A stretch of DNA of 64,000 nucleotides from Spirochaetales bacterium (GTDB lineage: Bacteria > Spirochaetota > Spirochaetia > DSM-27196 > Salinispiraceae): the NCBI GenBank assembly GCA_009991955.1, contig JAACWS010000022.1, positions 58,839 through 122,838 on the forward strand. Reading direction: 5' to 3'. The translations under genes were made by a program, and so were the position numbers. Below are positions 1-9,789 of the stretch, one piece after another. Positions within the stretch are counted from its first letter, which is position 1. Every line of letters begins with the position of its first letter. The notes under the pieces were generated by a model, which did no database searches, was not told the origin of the DNA, and saw only the letters and a program-made list of their open reading frames with translations.

Positions 1-1
1 T

Positions 2-493
2 TTTGCAAACATCCCCGTTCCCGAAGGGCTGTACGGTCGATTCCTGCTTACCTCCGATACAATTGGAGTTCGTGTACGACCTATTGCCTACCCCGGCGAA
101 ATCCCTTTTTTAGCCAGCATCTCCCGAATTGGTTCTACAATCGATCCGGGAACCCGGACCTTCGAAGTAGAGGTGGGGGTCGAAAATCGCCAAGACCTCC
201 TACGCCCAGGAATGTATGTGAATGTCGACTTTACCCTGGCTACCCTGGAAGAAGCTCTCGTTCTTCCGGCCCGGGCAGTATTACAAAGGGAGGGCCGTCG
301 AATTGTCTTTGCCTTTGAGCCAGCTGAGGGCAACCGGGGAACCGCCCGAATAGTTCCTATTGTCCCAGGGGGAGAAACCCGGGACTTTGTGCAAATCCTT
401 GAAGGTATCGAACCGAGTACCCAGATCATCGTAAACGGGAACTCCTTTCTCGAGGATGGCCAACCGGTTCGATCGGTAGAGGTAGCCCAGTGA
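2..493 (+). CDS. RND efflux periplasmic adaptor (membrane fusion protein), C-terminal part
   Basis: The left edge cuts this gene; the reading frame is open from base 2. The visible 163 residues carry the beta-barrel and membrane-proximal parts of an HlyD/AcrA-type adaptor: an IGSTIDPGTRTFEVEV segment, then LLRPGMYVNVDF and VLPARAVLQREG, which are typical of this family. Adaptors of this kind bridge an inner-membrane RND pump and an outer-membrane channel. The stop codon overlaps the GTG start of the pump gene (GTGA), so the two are translationally coupled. The substrate cannot be told from sequence. Signal peptide and lipoyl hairpin lie outside the window. Confidence 0.9.
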   Translation, partial: FANIPVPEGLYGRFLLTSDTIGVRVRPIAYPGEIPFLASISRIGSTIDPGTRTFEVEVGVENRQDLLRPGMYVNVDFTLATLEEALVLPARAVLQREGRRIVFAFEPAEGNRGTARIVPIVPGGETRDFVQILEGIEPSTQIIVNGNSFLEDGQPVRSVEVAQ

Positions 494-3400
494 GTATTTC
501 TCGCCTGGCGGTTAAACATCCGGTTACCTCAACCATGGTTTTTGCGGCCTTCTTTATCCTGGGGATAATTTCCCTCGGCCGCATTGGCCAGGAACTCTTT
601 CCAAACGTCGAATTCCCCACCTTGGTAGTTATTACCCCCAGCGCAGGGGTTGGACCCCGGGAGATTGAATCTACTATTACTATTCCCATCGAGGGGGCGG
701 TCGCAGCAGTCAGTGGAATCGAGACTATCTCTTCTACCAGCCTCGACAGCGTTAGCCAAATGGTTCTGGGTTTTGCCTCGGGCACAAATCTGGACGTGGC
801 GGTAAACGATATTCGGGAGGCCCTGAACGAAATCGAGGGCGATTTTCCCTCGGGGACCGAGCGAGGGCGGATTTTTCGATTCTCCGCCAGCCAATTGCCC
901 AGTCTGCGGTTGAACCTCTACGCCCGCACCGAGGGTATCGACCTACGCCGTTTAACCGAGGACACCATTGTGCCCAGGCTGGAACGAATTCCCGGTGTAG
1001 CCCAGGCCAACGTTTTTGGCGGCCGGGAAGAGGCGGTGCTGGTCGAACTCAACCTGGACAGCATTAACAAACTTCGAATACCAATTACCTCGGTAATGCA
1101 AGTGTTTCAGGGCGAAAACATAAGTCTGCCTGGAGGTACAATTCGGCTTGCGGACCAGAATTTGGTCTTGCGTACCCTAGGGGAGTTTTCCGATGTCGAA
1201 GATGTAGGCAATATTCTCTTGGGGTACCGGGATGATGTACCAATATTCTTAAGCGACGTAGCGACTATTGACCTGGGGTACCTGGACCAAGAAGAATTTG
1301 TGCGAACCCAAGAATACGAGGGGATTCGCCTGGCTATCCAGAAACAATCGGGCTACAACACTGTCCAAGTGAACGAGGCAGTATTGGCCGAACTGGAAAA
1401 CCTACGACCCAGTCTGCCCCCGAGCCTCCAGATCGAAATTCAAGAGGACCAGGCGGTACAGGTCCGAGCCAGTATCGGCGGGGTCGCAGCCTCGGCTTGG
1501 CAGGGGGGACTTTTGGCCATATTGGTGCTCCTGTTTTTCCTGCGAAACCTTCGTTCCACGGTTATCGTATCTGCAGTGATTCCAATTTCGATTATTGCCA
1601 CCTTTAGTCTCATCGACTTTGGGGGCATGACCCTGAACATTACCAGCCTGATGGGAATTACCCTGGCGGTTGGTATGTTCGTAGACAACGCTATTGTCGT
1701 GTTGGAATCGATTTACCGAAAACAACTGGTGGGACTGGACCCCGAAACCGCAGCTATCGAAGGAAGCGAGGAGGTCTCAAAGGCTATCACCGCCTCTACC
1801 CTTACAACGGTTGCGGTCTTCCTGCCTATGCTCTTTGTCGACGGGGTCGCCGGGGCCCTTTTCCAGGACCTTTCCTTGACAATCAGCTTCTCTTTGGGGG
1901 TATCGTTGATTGCGGCCCTGGCCCTGATTCCGGTCCTTTGTGCAAAATTCCTTCGGGTCGAGGCCGTGCCTGCGGAGGTCCGCAGAAGAATCGAAGAAGA
2001 AAATCACGAACTTTCCTTGGCCGACGTCGAAGTCCACAGTAAATCGAAGTTCCTCAATGGAATCGCCCTGGGTATTCAACACGTTCTTCAGAGGATGGAC
2101 GATGGGTACGAAAAAGCTATTACTTGGAGTCTGCGCCACTCTCGCTGGGTAGTGCTCTCGGCGATTTTCCTCCTGGTATTAAGTGTGAGTTCGGTTCTGC
2201 TTCTGGGAATGGAGTTCTTGCCCGAAGCCGACGAAGGGGCCTTTAGTATTCGTATCGAAACCCGGGTTGGGGCCCCTTACGCCGAAACCGGAGAACGAGT
2301 GACAGAAATCGAATCGATTATCCGGGACATCGCCGGGTCCACAATAGCAACCATGGCCAGCCGGGTTGGAGAGGGTGGCAGCAATTACGGGAACATCGAG
2401 GTCCGACTAGTCGAGAAAGACGATCGGGACAAGAGTATTTGGGATATTACCAACGAGGTTCTGCGACGGGTGCGAAACGAGGTGGTGGATATTCGTTCTA
2501 CCCTCACCATCGAAGGTATGTCCGCCCTGGCCAGCACTGCGGGGGGTGACAGTACTCCTATCGTCGTACGTTTGACCGGAGATGACATCGATGCCCTGTA
2601 CACCTACGGGAAAAGAATCGAAAGCCGCATGGAACTTATTCCGGGCATCCAATCCCCTCGAGTGGATTACAGCTACGGTAAGCCCGAACTGCAGTTCCAA
2701 ATTCGCCGCCGCGAGGCGGTTAGCCTGGGCCTTACTCCCCTGGAAATCGCCGGAACTATCCGTACTGCCTACAACGGCTACACCGCCAGTACCTTTAGCT
2801 TCGAGGGCAACGACTACGACATAGTCATCCTGCTCCGACCAGAAGACCGCAACAGCATCGAACGAATTCGGGAACTGACCTTTACCAATCCCGCAGGAAT
2901 GCAGATCCCCTTGGAGAACCTGGTAGACATTGTCGAAGCCGAGGGCCCCCTGTCTATTACCCGGCTGAACCGAGAACGGTACATCGATGTAAAAGCTGGG
3001 ACTACCGGTGAACGGGCGCTTAACCGAATCGTAGAAGACCTGGAACGGGAAATCGCCGACCTGGGTCCACCTCCGCCGGGGTCGGACTTGTCTATCGAAG
3101 GGGCCAGCGCCGAAATGGCCGAGTCTTTCGAAAGTCTCTTTTTTGCCCTGGCTCTGGCGGTTGCCCTGGTGTACATGGTTATGGCAAGCCAATTCGAAAG
3201 CTTCTTGAACCCCTTCATCGTTATGTTTAGTGTACCCTTCGCAGTTATTGGATTGGTTGCCTCCCTGCTCATAACAAACACAACTTTTAATATTTTGTCT
3301 TTTACTGGGGCGATTCTCCTGGTAGGTATCGTAGTAAATAACGCTATCGTTTTGGTCGACTACATTGTCACCCTGCGTCAGCGAGGTGAACCTCTGGAGT

Positions 3401-3633
3401 CGGCAATTATTAAGGGTGGCCGCACCCGTCTTAAACCAATTCTCATGACTACGGTAACCACAATTCTTGGACTTATTCCTATGGCCCTGGGCTACGGAAT
3501 TGGGGCGGAATTGCGTGCGCCTATGGCCCGGGCGGTCGTTGGAGGACTAGCAACCTCTACCCTCATTACGCTTATTTTGATTCCTACGGTCTACTGGATT
3601 TTGGAGTCGAAGGTGAAAGGACGAACTCGATGA
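490..3633 (+). CDS. RND-family multidrug/solute efflux pump (AcrB/HAE1-like)
   Basis: A 1047-residue protein, the usual RND pump size. It shows the two-fold RND layout: one N-terminal membrane helix near residues 12-32, a large periplasmic loop, a helix cluster around 330-490, then a second repeat with helices near 545-565 and 855-1040. The TM4 proton-relay region reads FVDNAIVVLES, with one Asp near residue 399 followed by Asn where AcrB has Asp-Asp; the second repeat has VNNAIVLVDY. Family members expel hydrophobic compounds using the proton gradient. The GTG start overlaps the adaptor stop and the stop overlaps the TolC-like start (ATGA), so this is the middle gene of a coupled three-gene operon. 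Substrate unknown. Confidence 0.93.
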   Translation: MSISRLAVKHPVTSTMVFAAFFILGIISLGRIGQELFPNVEFPTLVVITPSAGVGPREIESTITIPIEGAVAAVSGIETISSTSLDSVSQMVLGFASGTNLDVAVNDIREALNEIEGDFPSGTERGRIFRFSASQLPSLRLNLYARTEGIDLRRLTEDTIVPRLERIPGVAQANVFGGREEAVLVELNLDSINKLRIPITSVMQVFQGENISLPGGTIRLADQNLVLRTLGEFSDVEDVGNILLGYRDDVPIFLSDVATIDLGYLDQEEFVRTQEYEGIRLAIQKQSGYNTVQVNEAVLAELENLRPSLPPSLQIEIQEDQAVQVRASIGGVAASAWQGGLLAILVLLFFLRNLRSTVIVSAVIPISIIATFSLIDFGGMTLNITSLMGITLAVGMFVDNAIVVLESIYRKQLVGLDPETAAIEGSEEVSKAITASTLTTVAVFLPMLFVDGVAGALFQDLSLTISFSLGVSLIAALALIPVLCAKFLRVEAVPAEVRRRIEEENHELSLADVEVHSKSKFLNGIALGIQHVLQRMDDGYEKAITWSLRHSRWVVLSAIFLLVLSVSSVLLLGMEFLPEADEGAFSIRIETRVGAPYAETGERVTEIESIIRDIAGSTIATMASRVGEGGSNYGNIEVRLVEKDDRDKSIWDITNEVLRRVRNEVVDIRSTLTIEGMSALASTAGGDSTPIVVRLTGDDIDALYTYGKRIESRMELIPGIQSPRVDYSYGKPELQFQIRRREAVSLGLTPLEIAGTIRTAYNGYTASTFSFEGNDYDIVILLRPEDRNSIERIRELTFTNPAGMQIPLENLVDIVEAEGPLSITRLNRERYIDVKAGTTGERALNRIVEDLEREIADLGPPPPGSDLSIEGASAEMAESFESLFFALALAVALVYMVMASQFESFLNPFIVMFSVPFAVIGLVASLLITNTTFNILSFTGAILLVGIVVNNAIVLVDYIVTLRQRGEPLESAIIKGGRTRLKPILMTTVTTILGLIPMALGYGIGAELRAPMARAVVGGLATSTLITLILIPTVYWILESKVKGRTR

Positions 3634-4973
3634 AGATAGTAGCCGGACTGATTTTTTGCCTTTTCTCCCTTTCGGCGGTGGTTTCTCAAACCTACACCCT
3701 CGAGGACCTTATTCGGATAGGTTGGGAAAACGCCCCTCAAATGGCGGCCGCCCGATTAGATTCTGTAGCCGCCACCGAGGGAGTGGCCGCTACTCGTTCG
3801 GAATTCTTTCCTACCCTGAGCGGTCGGGTGTCGGGGAGCCTATTGGCCGACCCACCGGCCGGGCTCAAAATTCCTGCTGGAAGTTTTGGCTCCGGCCTCC
3901 CGCCGGCCGAAGTAGATTTCTCCCCCGAAGCTGGGGACTTTTCCTACCAAGTTGGTCTTAGTCTGCAACAGCCCCTCTTTACCTGGGGAAAGCTGGCCAA
4001 TTCCCTGAAGATCTCGTACCTCGACTCGACAATCGCAGGACTAAATCTCCAAAAAACCCGGAAAGAAACAGCGAGGGAAATTCGTAAAGCTTTTGCCCTT
4101 TCGCTCTTTGCCGAACAATCCCTCTCGACTCTACGGGAGGTCGAATCGGTCTACCAAGAGGTCGCCGCCGATCGGGAGCGGAGTTTTGAGCTTGGAGCAA
4201 TCAACCGAGAAGAACTGCTTCAGTCGCGACTCCAGCTGGTCGAAATTCAATCCCAGGTAGAACAGGCAATTTTTACTTCCCTCATCGCCCGGGAACAACT
4301 ACGCATATTAACCGGTCTATCGGATCTTCTCCCCGAACAACTCCAGGGCCAACTCCCCGATTCTATCGAACTTGTAGACGATATAGAGGGCGAAGTTGCC
4401 CGGGTCTTGCCGGACAATGAAGAGTTGCAGGTCCTGGGAATCCAACTTCTCCAGGCCCAGACCGCAACCGATATCGCGGCCCGGACGAATGGACCCTTTC
4501 CCGACTTGGCTCTCCAGGTAGATTTGGAACTCCAGGGATCCGAATTTCCAGGAACCGAGAACTGGGACGACTCCTGGTCCAGTAGCCTCACTATTACCCT
4601 CGGCACTCAACTGACTATCTTCGATGGGGGAAGACGACGCAATGCCGCCGATATTCGAAGGGTGCAGGCGGATCAGGTCGCCCTTGGAATAGAAAACCAG
4701 GGGCTCATCCTATCGTTGAACATTATTCGAGCCTACGAGGCAGTGGTAAAGGCCCAACGACACCTTCTGGACACCCAGGCCCGTTTGAACTACGTGGAAG
4801 AGCAAGAGAAAAACGCCCGGGTCAGTTATGAGAACGAACTTGTTACCCGGGAACAACTTTTAGGTGCTCGCATCCTCTTACTTACCACAATCCTCGAAAA
4901 AACTTCGGCGGGATTTGAAGCTGAAACTGCAGCGGCCGACCTTGCTTTTTATCTGACCGAACCCTTAGAATAA
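3630..4973 (+). CDS. TolC-family outer-membrane efflux channel
   Basis: A 447-residue protein with an N-terminal signal peptide (hydrophobic residues 3-18, likely cleaved after VVS). Two OEP-type halves follow, rich in long amphipathic helices with heptad-like Leu/Ala/Gln spacing (about 140-230 and 340-430), as in TolC alpha-barrel proteins. The sequence between residues 65 and 115 is Gly/Pro rich and probably forms part of the beta-barrel. Overlap with the pump gene (ATGA) places it last in the efflux operon, so all three parts of the envelope-spanning pump are encoded together. Homology rests on pattern and context; no single residue is diagnostic. Confidence 0.88.
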   Translation: MKIVAGLIFCLFSLSAVVSQTYTLEDLIRIGWENAPQMAAARLDSVAATEGVAATRSEFFPTLSGRVSGSLLADPPAGLKIPAGSFGSGLPPAEVDFSPEAGDFSYQVGLSLQQPLFTWGKLANSLKISYLDSTIAGLNLQKTRKETAREIRKAFALSLFAEQSLSTLREVESVYQEVAADRERSFELGAINREELLQSRLQLVEIQSQVEQAIFTSLIAREQLRILTGLSDLLPEQLQGQLPDSIELVDDIEGEVARVLPDNEELQVLGIQLLQAQTATDIAARTNGPFPDLALQVDLELQGSEFPGTENWDDSWSSSLTITLGTQLTIFDGGRRRNAADIRRVQADQVALGIENQGLILSLNIIRAYEAVVKAQRHLLDTQARLNYVEEQEKNARVSYENELVTREQLLGARILLLTTILEKTSAGFEAETAAADLAFYLTEPLE

Positions 4974-5001
4974 GCCAGAGTTAGAAACTCCGGAGGGATT
5001 G

Positions 5002-6699
5002 TTGCAGCAGCCCGGGCACTTTAAACAACTACGCCACGAACTACGAACTTGTTTAAATCACATTATCGGCTACGCCGAAATTCTCGTCACCGACGCTCGG
5101 GAATACAACCACGAGCGGTACATCCCCGCCCTCCAGGGTATCCTCAAGAAAGCGGAAAAGATTCGTAAGCTCATAAGTTTCTTTTTCGGAGACGACACCG
5201 ACCTTCTAGAAATTGCCACCCCCGACGACATCCGAAAAGCCTTTTATGTACCCCTGGTGCAAATGATAGGAGATTCTCGAAGGCTTCTAGTCACCTTCCA
5301 GGTCCAAGAACCTATCTTGGTTCGGGACATGGAAAGGCTCATCGAAATGGGCGTGCAAATGCTCGATGTGGTCGAGGCCGAAATTGTCGAACTCGATATC
5401 GAAGACGTGCAACTTCATGTAAATCCAGAGGGCCCGGAAAAAGAAAAAGAACCCAGTCTCGATAGTATTCCCAGTTTCAAAGAATTCGAAGCCGAGTTAG
5501 GCGATGGTCTGGCGGGTATGCGGGCCCGAATACCGGGACATATCCTCATCGTCGATGACAGCGTTGCAGTCCAAAACCTCTTGTCTCGTCATCTATCGGC
5601 CCTGGGCCACGTAACCCGGGGAGTCTCCAGCGGCCCCGAAGCCCTTGAATACTTGCAGGAAAACCCAACGGACATCGTAATCCTCGATGTCCTCATGCCT
5701 GGTATGACCGGGTATCAGGTTCTACGGGAAATGAAAAAAAATCCTGCTCTCAGAGAGCTTCCGGTTATTATGATCTCTTCTATAGAAAACTCAGAGAACA
5801 TAGCCCAATGCATAAAATTGGGGGCCGAGGACTTTCTTCCCAAAAACTTCGAACCAGTAATTCTTCGGGCTCGGGTCGATGCTTGCATGGAAAAACGGCA
5901 CCTGCAAAAACAACAACAGGTATATTTGCAGGCGATAATTCAGAGCCAACAGGCCCTCGCGCGAGAACTCTCCGACGCCGCCCAGTACATTTTGGGCCTT
6001 CTTCCCGAGCCTATCCACACGAACACCATTCAGACAGGCATTGCCTTTATACCCTCAGCCCAGTTAGGCGGCGATTTTGTAAGCCACCACTTCCTGGACG
6101 ATGAACATCTGGCCCTCTTTGTCCTTGATGTAGCGGGCCACGGGGTAAAGTCGGCTCTCTTGTCGGTGAGTTTGTTTAATACCCTTGAAAATCAGGCTAT
6201 TCCCGGGGCCGATTTTCTGAACCCCGGCGACGTCCTTACCAAACTCAACGCCAGTTATCAACAAAGCATCGAGGCAAACACCTACTTTACCCTCTGGTAT
6301 GGGGTCTATAATGTCCGAACCCGCGTCCTTTCCTATGCAAACGGCGGAAGCCCCCCCGGGATACTGGTGACACCTTCTTCGACCCCTCAGATTCAAGAGA
6401 TGCAGGAACTTACTACCGAAGATATGCTCCTCGGAGCTGTCGAGGACTATACCTATCAGACCAAAACCACCGAACTTGTTCCCGGAGCAAACCTCTACGT
6501 TTTTAGTGACGGTATCTACGAAATTCAACGGAGCAGTGGTCGTATCCTCGGTATCCGAGAACTCGAACGGCTCATGACAATTCAAACAAAATCCGCCCAG
6601 GAGAATCTCGACGACATTCTCAACCAGGTTAGGGCGATTTCTTCGTCCCAAGCCTTTGAAGATGATATTACCCTACTTTCTTTGCGAATTCTGGAGTAA
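5002..6699 (+). CDS. H-box/receiver/SpoIIE-type PP2C phosphatase protein
   Basis: About 565 residues in three parts. Residues ~8-30 contain a histidine-kinase-like H-box (LRHELRTCLNHIIGYAEIL), but no kinase ATPase domain follows. Residues ~180-300 form a CheY-like receiver: IVDDS, the phosphoacceptor Asp in VILDVLMPG near 229, and LPKNF as the conserved Lys. Residues ~345-565 are a SpoIIE/RsbU PP2C domain with LGGDF, DVAGHG, ANGGSPPG, FSDGIYE and FEDDITLL metal-binding motifs. The expected role is phospho-dependent Ser/Thr phosphatase signalling in a partner switch; no anti-sigma pair lies nearby. Start: GGAGG at 4992 suits the TTG at 5002 better than the TTG at 4999. It follows the efflux operon after 28 bp. 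Confidence 0.85.
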   Translation: MQQPGHFKQLRHELRTCLNHIIGYAEILVTDAREYNHERYIPALQGILKKAEKIRKLISFFFGDDTDLLEIATPDDIRKAFYVPLVQMIGDSRRLLVTFQVQEPILVRDMERLIEMGVQMLDVVEAEIVELDIEDVQLHVNPEGPEKEKEPSLDSIPSFKEFEAELGDGLAGMRARIPGHILIVDDSVAVQNLLSRHLSALGHVTRGVSSGPEALEYLQENPTDIVILDVLMPGMTGYQVLREMKKNPALRELPVIMISSIENSENIAQCIKLGAEDFLPKNFEPVILRARVDACMEKRHLQKQQQVYLQAIIQSQQALARELSDAAQYILGLLPEPIHTNTIQTGIAFIPSAQLGGDFVSHHFLDDEHLALFVLDVAGHGVKSALLSVSLFNTLENQAIPGADFLNPGDVLTKLNASYQQSIEANTYFTLWYGVYNVRTRVLSYANGGSPPGILVTPSSTPQIQEMQELTTEDMLLGAVEDYTYQTKTTELVPGANLYVFSDGIYEIQRSSGRILGIRELERLMTIQTKSAQENLDDILNQVRAISSSQAFEDDITLLSLRILE

Positions 6700-6713
6700 A
6701 AACGGAGGAACCC

Positions 6714-7232
6714 GTGGAAAAGACAATTGGTATGTTGGTTGGCCCCCTTTTTGAGGACTTGGAGTTCTGGTCTGTAGCCATGCGACTTCGGGAAGAAGGC
6801 TACCGCACCCTCGTTATCGGCGGAAAAGCCGGAGAGACCTATACGGCAAAAAGTGGGGGTCTCAAGGCCACCGCTGAAATTGATGCCGGCGATGTGACGG
6901 CCAAGTCTCTTCACGGTCTGGCCGTACCCGGGGGGTTCGCCCCCGACACTATGCGGCGGAATTCAGAAATGATTCGTCTTATTCGCGAAATGGACGAGCA
7001 AAAGAAAATAGTCGGTTTCATTTGTCACGCCGGGTGGATGGCCGCCAGTGCGAAAATTCTAACGGGTCGACGCTGTACCGGTTCCCTCGGAATAAAGGAT
7101 GACCTAGAAAACGCAGGAGGTCTTTGGGTCGACCTTCCGGCCTTTCAAGAAGGAAACCTGGTCTGGGGCCGAGTTGTCGCCGACATCCCGGCATACCAGA
7201 AGGTGCTTATTTCGGCTTTAGGGGCCCAGTAA
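6714..7232 (+). CDS. DJ-1/PfpI family protein
   Basis: A 172-residue cytoplasmic protein spanning the DJ-1/PfpI fold. The nucleophile elbow is GFICHAGWM, with Cys104 and His105, and the usual acidic partner could be Glu14 or Glu17 in FEDLEF. Family members act as deglycases, hydratases or chaperones, and the precise reaction is unknown here. GTG start chosen because GGAGG lies 5 bp upstream. It follows the phosphatase gene by 14 bp and is probably cotranscribed. Its last 15 bp overlap the 3' end of the convergent lipase gene. Confidence 0.85.
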   Translation: MEKTIGMLVGPLFEDLEFWSVAMRLREEGYRTLVIGGKAGETYTAKSGGLKATAEIDAGDVTAKSLHGLAVPGGFAPDTMRRNSEMIRLIREMDEQKKIVGFICHAGWMAASAKILTGRRCTGSLGIKDDLENAGGLWVDLPAFQEGNLVWGRVVADIPAYQKVLISALGAQ

Positions 7233-8489
7233 CCGGACCTGCGCTGCCATCCACTCCAAACTCGGGGCAAAACCCGCGTGCCGGGTATAGCGATGGCTGG
7301 CCTGGGGAAAAATGAGGAATCGGACGTTACTTCCTAAGAGCCGGAGTTTTTCTACAAAAATCGTCTGGGTTGCATCGGTGACAATAAAATCCCTTCCTCC
7401 TTGAATAACCAGGGCAGGAACCTCGTGTCCGCTGTGTCCGGTATGATTCTCGGCCATTAGTCGATAGAGGGTCGGAAAATCCCGAGCTACCGTCCGCTGA
7501 TTCAGAGCCCGCCGAAACTCGGGGGTGTAGAGGGGTTCCTGGTTGAAACCGTATCGGGACTGAAACTGAGGGAGCCGAGACTGGGCATCGGTATCAAAAT
7601 TTGGAATCCAGTGGGGCTGGAGATAAAGCGCCGGATTAATTAAATCGGCTCCGTACATTTCCCGATAGGAATAGAGAATCAGCGGAGTATAGGCTACTCC
7701 TTCCCGCATGAGAGCCTCAACATCGTTGGTGGAACCGTAGGTGATTACCCCCGCCAGGGGCAGATCCGGGGCGTAGTAGGGCCGAAGGTCCGCCGCTGCC
7801 ATGGCTGCGTGTCCCCCCTGGCTATACCCCGCGGTAAATACCCCCCGACTCGGCCGTACCGGTAGGTCTCGTCCCGGACCGGTCTGGAAAAAATTTTGCA
7901 CCGTTCGAATCGCGTCGAGCATCATGTAACCCTCGGCGTACTTACTAAAGTACCGCTGGGTCCGCTGTGGATCGTGAAAACCCGTATAATCGGGGAAAAT
8001 AACGACATACCCTTGAGCGGCGTAGGCCAACATATTTTGCCGATACCATCCCCACCGTTCAACCTCGGGCACCTCAAGAGACGGGGCACTCTCATCGCTT
8101 ATACCCGTGGTCCCAGAAGCAAAGACATAGACCGGAAGTTCGGTGGGAGTTTGGATCTGGGGAACAAAAAGCTGGGCGCGAATGGTCACGGGACTCCCGT
8201 CGAAGTCGGTACTGGTAAACCGCAGGTCCCAGGTTTGGACCGGGTACGTTGGTTCGGGTACGGGGTACATCTCAAAAAATCCCGGGGTAGATTGGGCCAA
8301 CTGCTCCCGAGTGTAGTGCTGAGGATTGAGCACCTGGGAAATAGTTCCAGCCCCCGAGACCGGGGGCACTACAAGTTGGGCAATATCTCGAACCTGATTG
8401 CTACCGACGGACTGGCCTATTAATCCCCCGTAAACAAACACGAACAAAAGAATAAATAGAAAACCCAGAGCTTTTCGAGAATTCGCCAT
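7218..8489 (-). CDS. Exported secretory-lipase-like alpha/beta hydrolase
   Basis: A 423-residue protein. The frame is open farther upstream, but the ATG at 8489 has AAGGAG just before it and directly begins a signal-anchor/signal peptide (RKALGFLFILLFVFVYGGLIG), so this start is preferred. The alpha/beta-hydrolase nucleophile elbow is AGYSQGGHAA, the acid is probably Asp in QGGRDFIV, and the base His lies in FPQASHRYT. The family resembles secretory lipases/esterases acting outside the cytoplasm; substrate unknown. It is 31 bp downstream of a paralogue with the same motifs, so the pair arose by tandem duplication and is likely one operon. Confidence 0.82.
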   Translation of the reverse strand: MANSRKALGFLFILLFVFVYGGLIGQSVGSNQVRDIAQLVVPPVSGAGTISQVLNPQHYTREQLAQSTPGFFEMYPVPEPTYPVQTWDLRFTSTDFDGSPVTIRAQLFVPQIQTPTELPVYVFASGTTGISDESAPSLEVPEVERWGWYRQNMLAYAAQGYVVIFPDYTGFHDPQRTQRYFSKYAEGYMMLDAIRTVQNFFQTGPGRDLPVRPSRGVFTAGYSQGGHAAMAAADLRPYYAPDLPLAGVITYGSTNDVEALMREGVAYTPLILYSYREMYGADLINPALYLQPHWIPNFDTDAQSRLPQFQSRYGFNQEPLYTPEFRRALNQRTVARDFPTLYRLMAENHTGHSGHEVPALVIQGGRDFIVTDATQTIFVEKLRLLGSNVRFLIFPQASHRYTRHAGFAPSLEWMAAQVRLLGP

Positions 8490-8520
8490 ATCAATCTCCT
8501 TAGCGAAAGGTTGGTGGTCT

Positions 8521-9720
8521 CTACAATCTACTTCGAACCCAGTCTTGAACGCGGGCAAAACCAGCCTGTCGAGTGTCATGACGTTGATCCTCGAGCATTA
8601 CAAAATCTACCCGTATTCCACGACCTTTCAAGTCCCCGACAAAGACTTCTTGGACCTCGGGACGAATAACAATGTCATCTCGTCCTTGGAGGACGAGTAC
8701 ATCGGTGTCCCCTACGCCGTATCCCGTACTATTGGCGACTAGGACCCGGTAAATTCCAGGATACCGTTCATCAAGGGCCCGGTCCACGAGAGCTTTATGA
8801 AACTCGGGGGTATACAGATCCTTTGCTCGGGAGGGGTAGGTCGATTGCATACCCCCAACACACTGACTTAAGACGTCATCGGCCAAATATTCCGCAAACT
8901 CCGGGCGAAAAATCTCGGTGGGATCCACCACCTGGCTACCGTAGAGCTGGGAGTAGGTGTAGATCATCATGGGCGATACCGACGGATACTGAAGCATGAG
9001 CTCCTGGGGATCGGTAGTTGGACCATAGCCGATAATTCCCTCTAACCGCACTTCTGGGGCGTAGGAGGCTCTAAAATCGCCGGCTGCAAAGGCAGCGTGT
9101 CCCCCCTGACTGAATCCAGCGGTAAAGTTGCGGGTACGAGCGCCGTGGGGGTACTCGGCCTGTCGGCGGATTGCACTAAAGGTCCGAAAGGCGTCTAACA
9201 TTACAGCAGCTTCGGCCTGGGCTACCATGTAGTACTGATCTCGTTCGGGGTCACGAAATCCCAGGTAGTCAGGAATTATGCCAATAAAGCCCTGACTGGC
9301 GTGGCTCAGGACGTGGGCTCGATACAGCCCCCAACGGATACCCGCTTCGTGCTCTCGCGAGGGGCGGCATACGTCGAGAAGCCCGGTGGAACCGGGACCA
9401 AAAACATAGAGGGGCCGGACGATGTCCAGGCTTCGGGTAGGTGATTCGGGGAACTCGGGCAAAAATACCTGGGCGTAGGCCCGGGCGGGGGTCCCATCGG
9501 GGTAGGTGCTCTCGTACACCACCTCGTAGACCTGGACTGGATAGTTTTGAGGTGGGATCTCAAACCCTGCGTACAGGGGACCGATGAACTCCCGGACCTG
9601 GTTAGGGGAGTAGGTCCGCTCGTATTCCAAAGAGAGGAGATCCCCTGGGGCTGCAAAAAGGGGAAAAGCCCAAAATCCGAAAGTAAGAAGAATAAGTAGA
9701 AAGAAAATCCCTGACCGCAT
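8521..9720 (-). CDS. Exported secretory-lipase-like alpha/beta hydrolase, paralogue
   Basis: 399 residues from the ATG at 9720, with a TTG two codons upstream as the alternative. An N-terminal signal peptide (MRSGIFFLLILLTFGFWAFPLFA) is followed by a mature alpha/beta hydrolase. Nucleophile motif AGFSQGGHAAF, acid in LQGRDDIV, base His in EDQRHDTRQAGF. It shares the layout and motif spacing of its downstream neighbour, including a PDYLGFRDP/PDYTGFHDP block that introduces a long helix. No clear Shine-Dalgarno is visible. Likely extracytoplasmic esterase or lipase; substrate not known. Confidence 0.82.
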   Translation of the reverse strand: MRSGIFFLLILLTFGFWAFPLFAAPGDLLSLEYERTYSPNQVREFIGPLYAGFEIPPQNYPVQVYEVVYESTYPDGTPARAYAQVFLPEFPESPTRSLDIVRPLYVFGPGSTGLLDVCRPSREHEAGIRWGLYRAHVLSHASQGFIGIIPDYLGFRDPERDQYYMVAQAEAAVMLDAFRTFSAIRRQAEYPHGARTRNFTAGFSQGGHAAFAAGDFRASYAPEVRLEGIIGYGPTTDPQELMLQYPSVSPMMIYTYSQLYGSQVVDPTEIFRPEFAEYLADDVLSQCVGGMQSTYPSRAKDLYTPEFHKALVDRALDERYPGIYRVLVANSTGYGVGDTDVLVLQGRDDIVIRPEVQEVFVGDLKGRGIRVDFVMLEDQRHDTRQAGFARVQDWVRSRL

Positions 9721-9789
9721 GGGCAAAACTACCAGGTGGGTCTGAATGTGGCAAGGGTAGTGACGAAAAGTAATGGGTCGAAAGACGCA

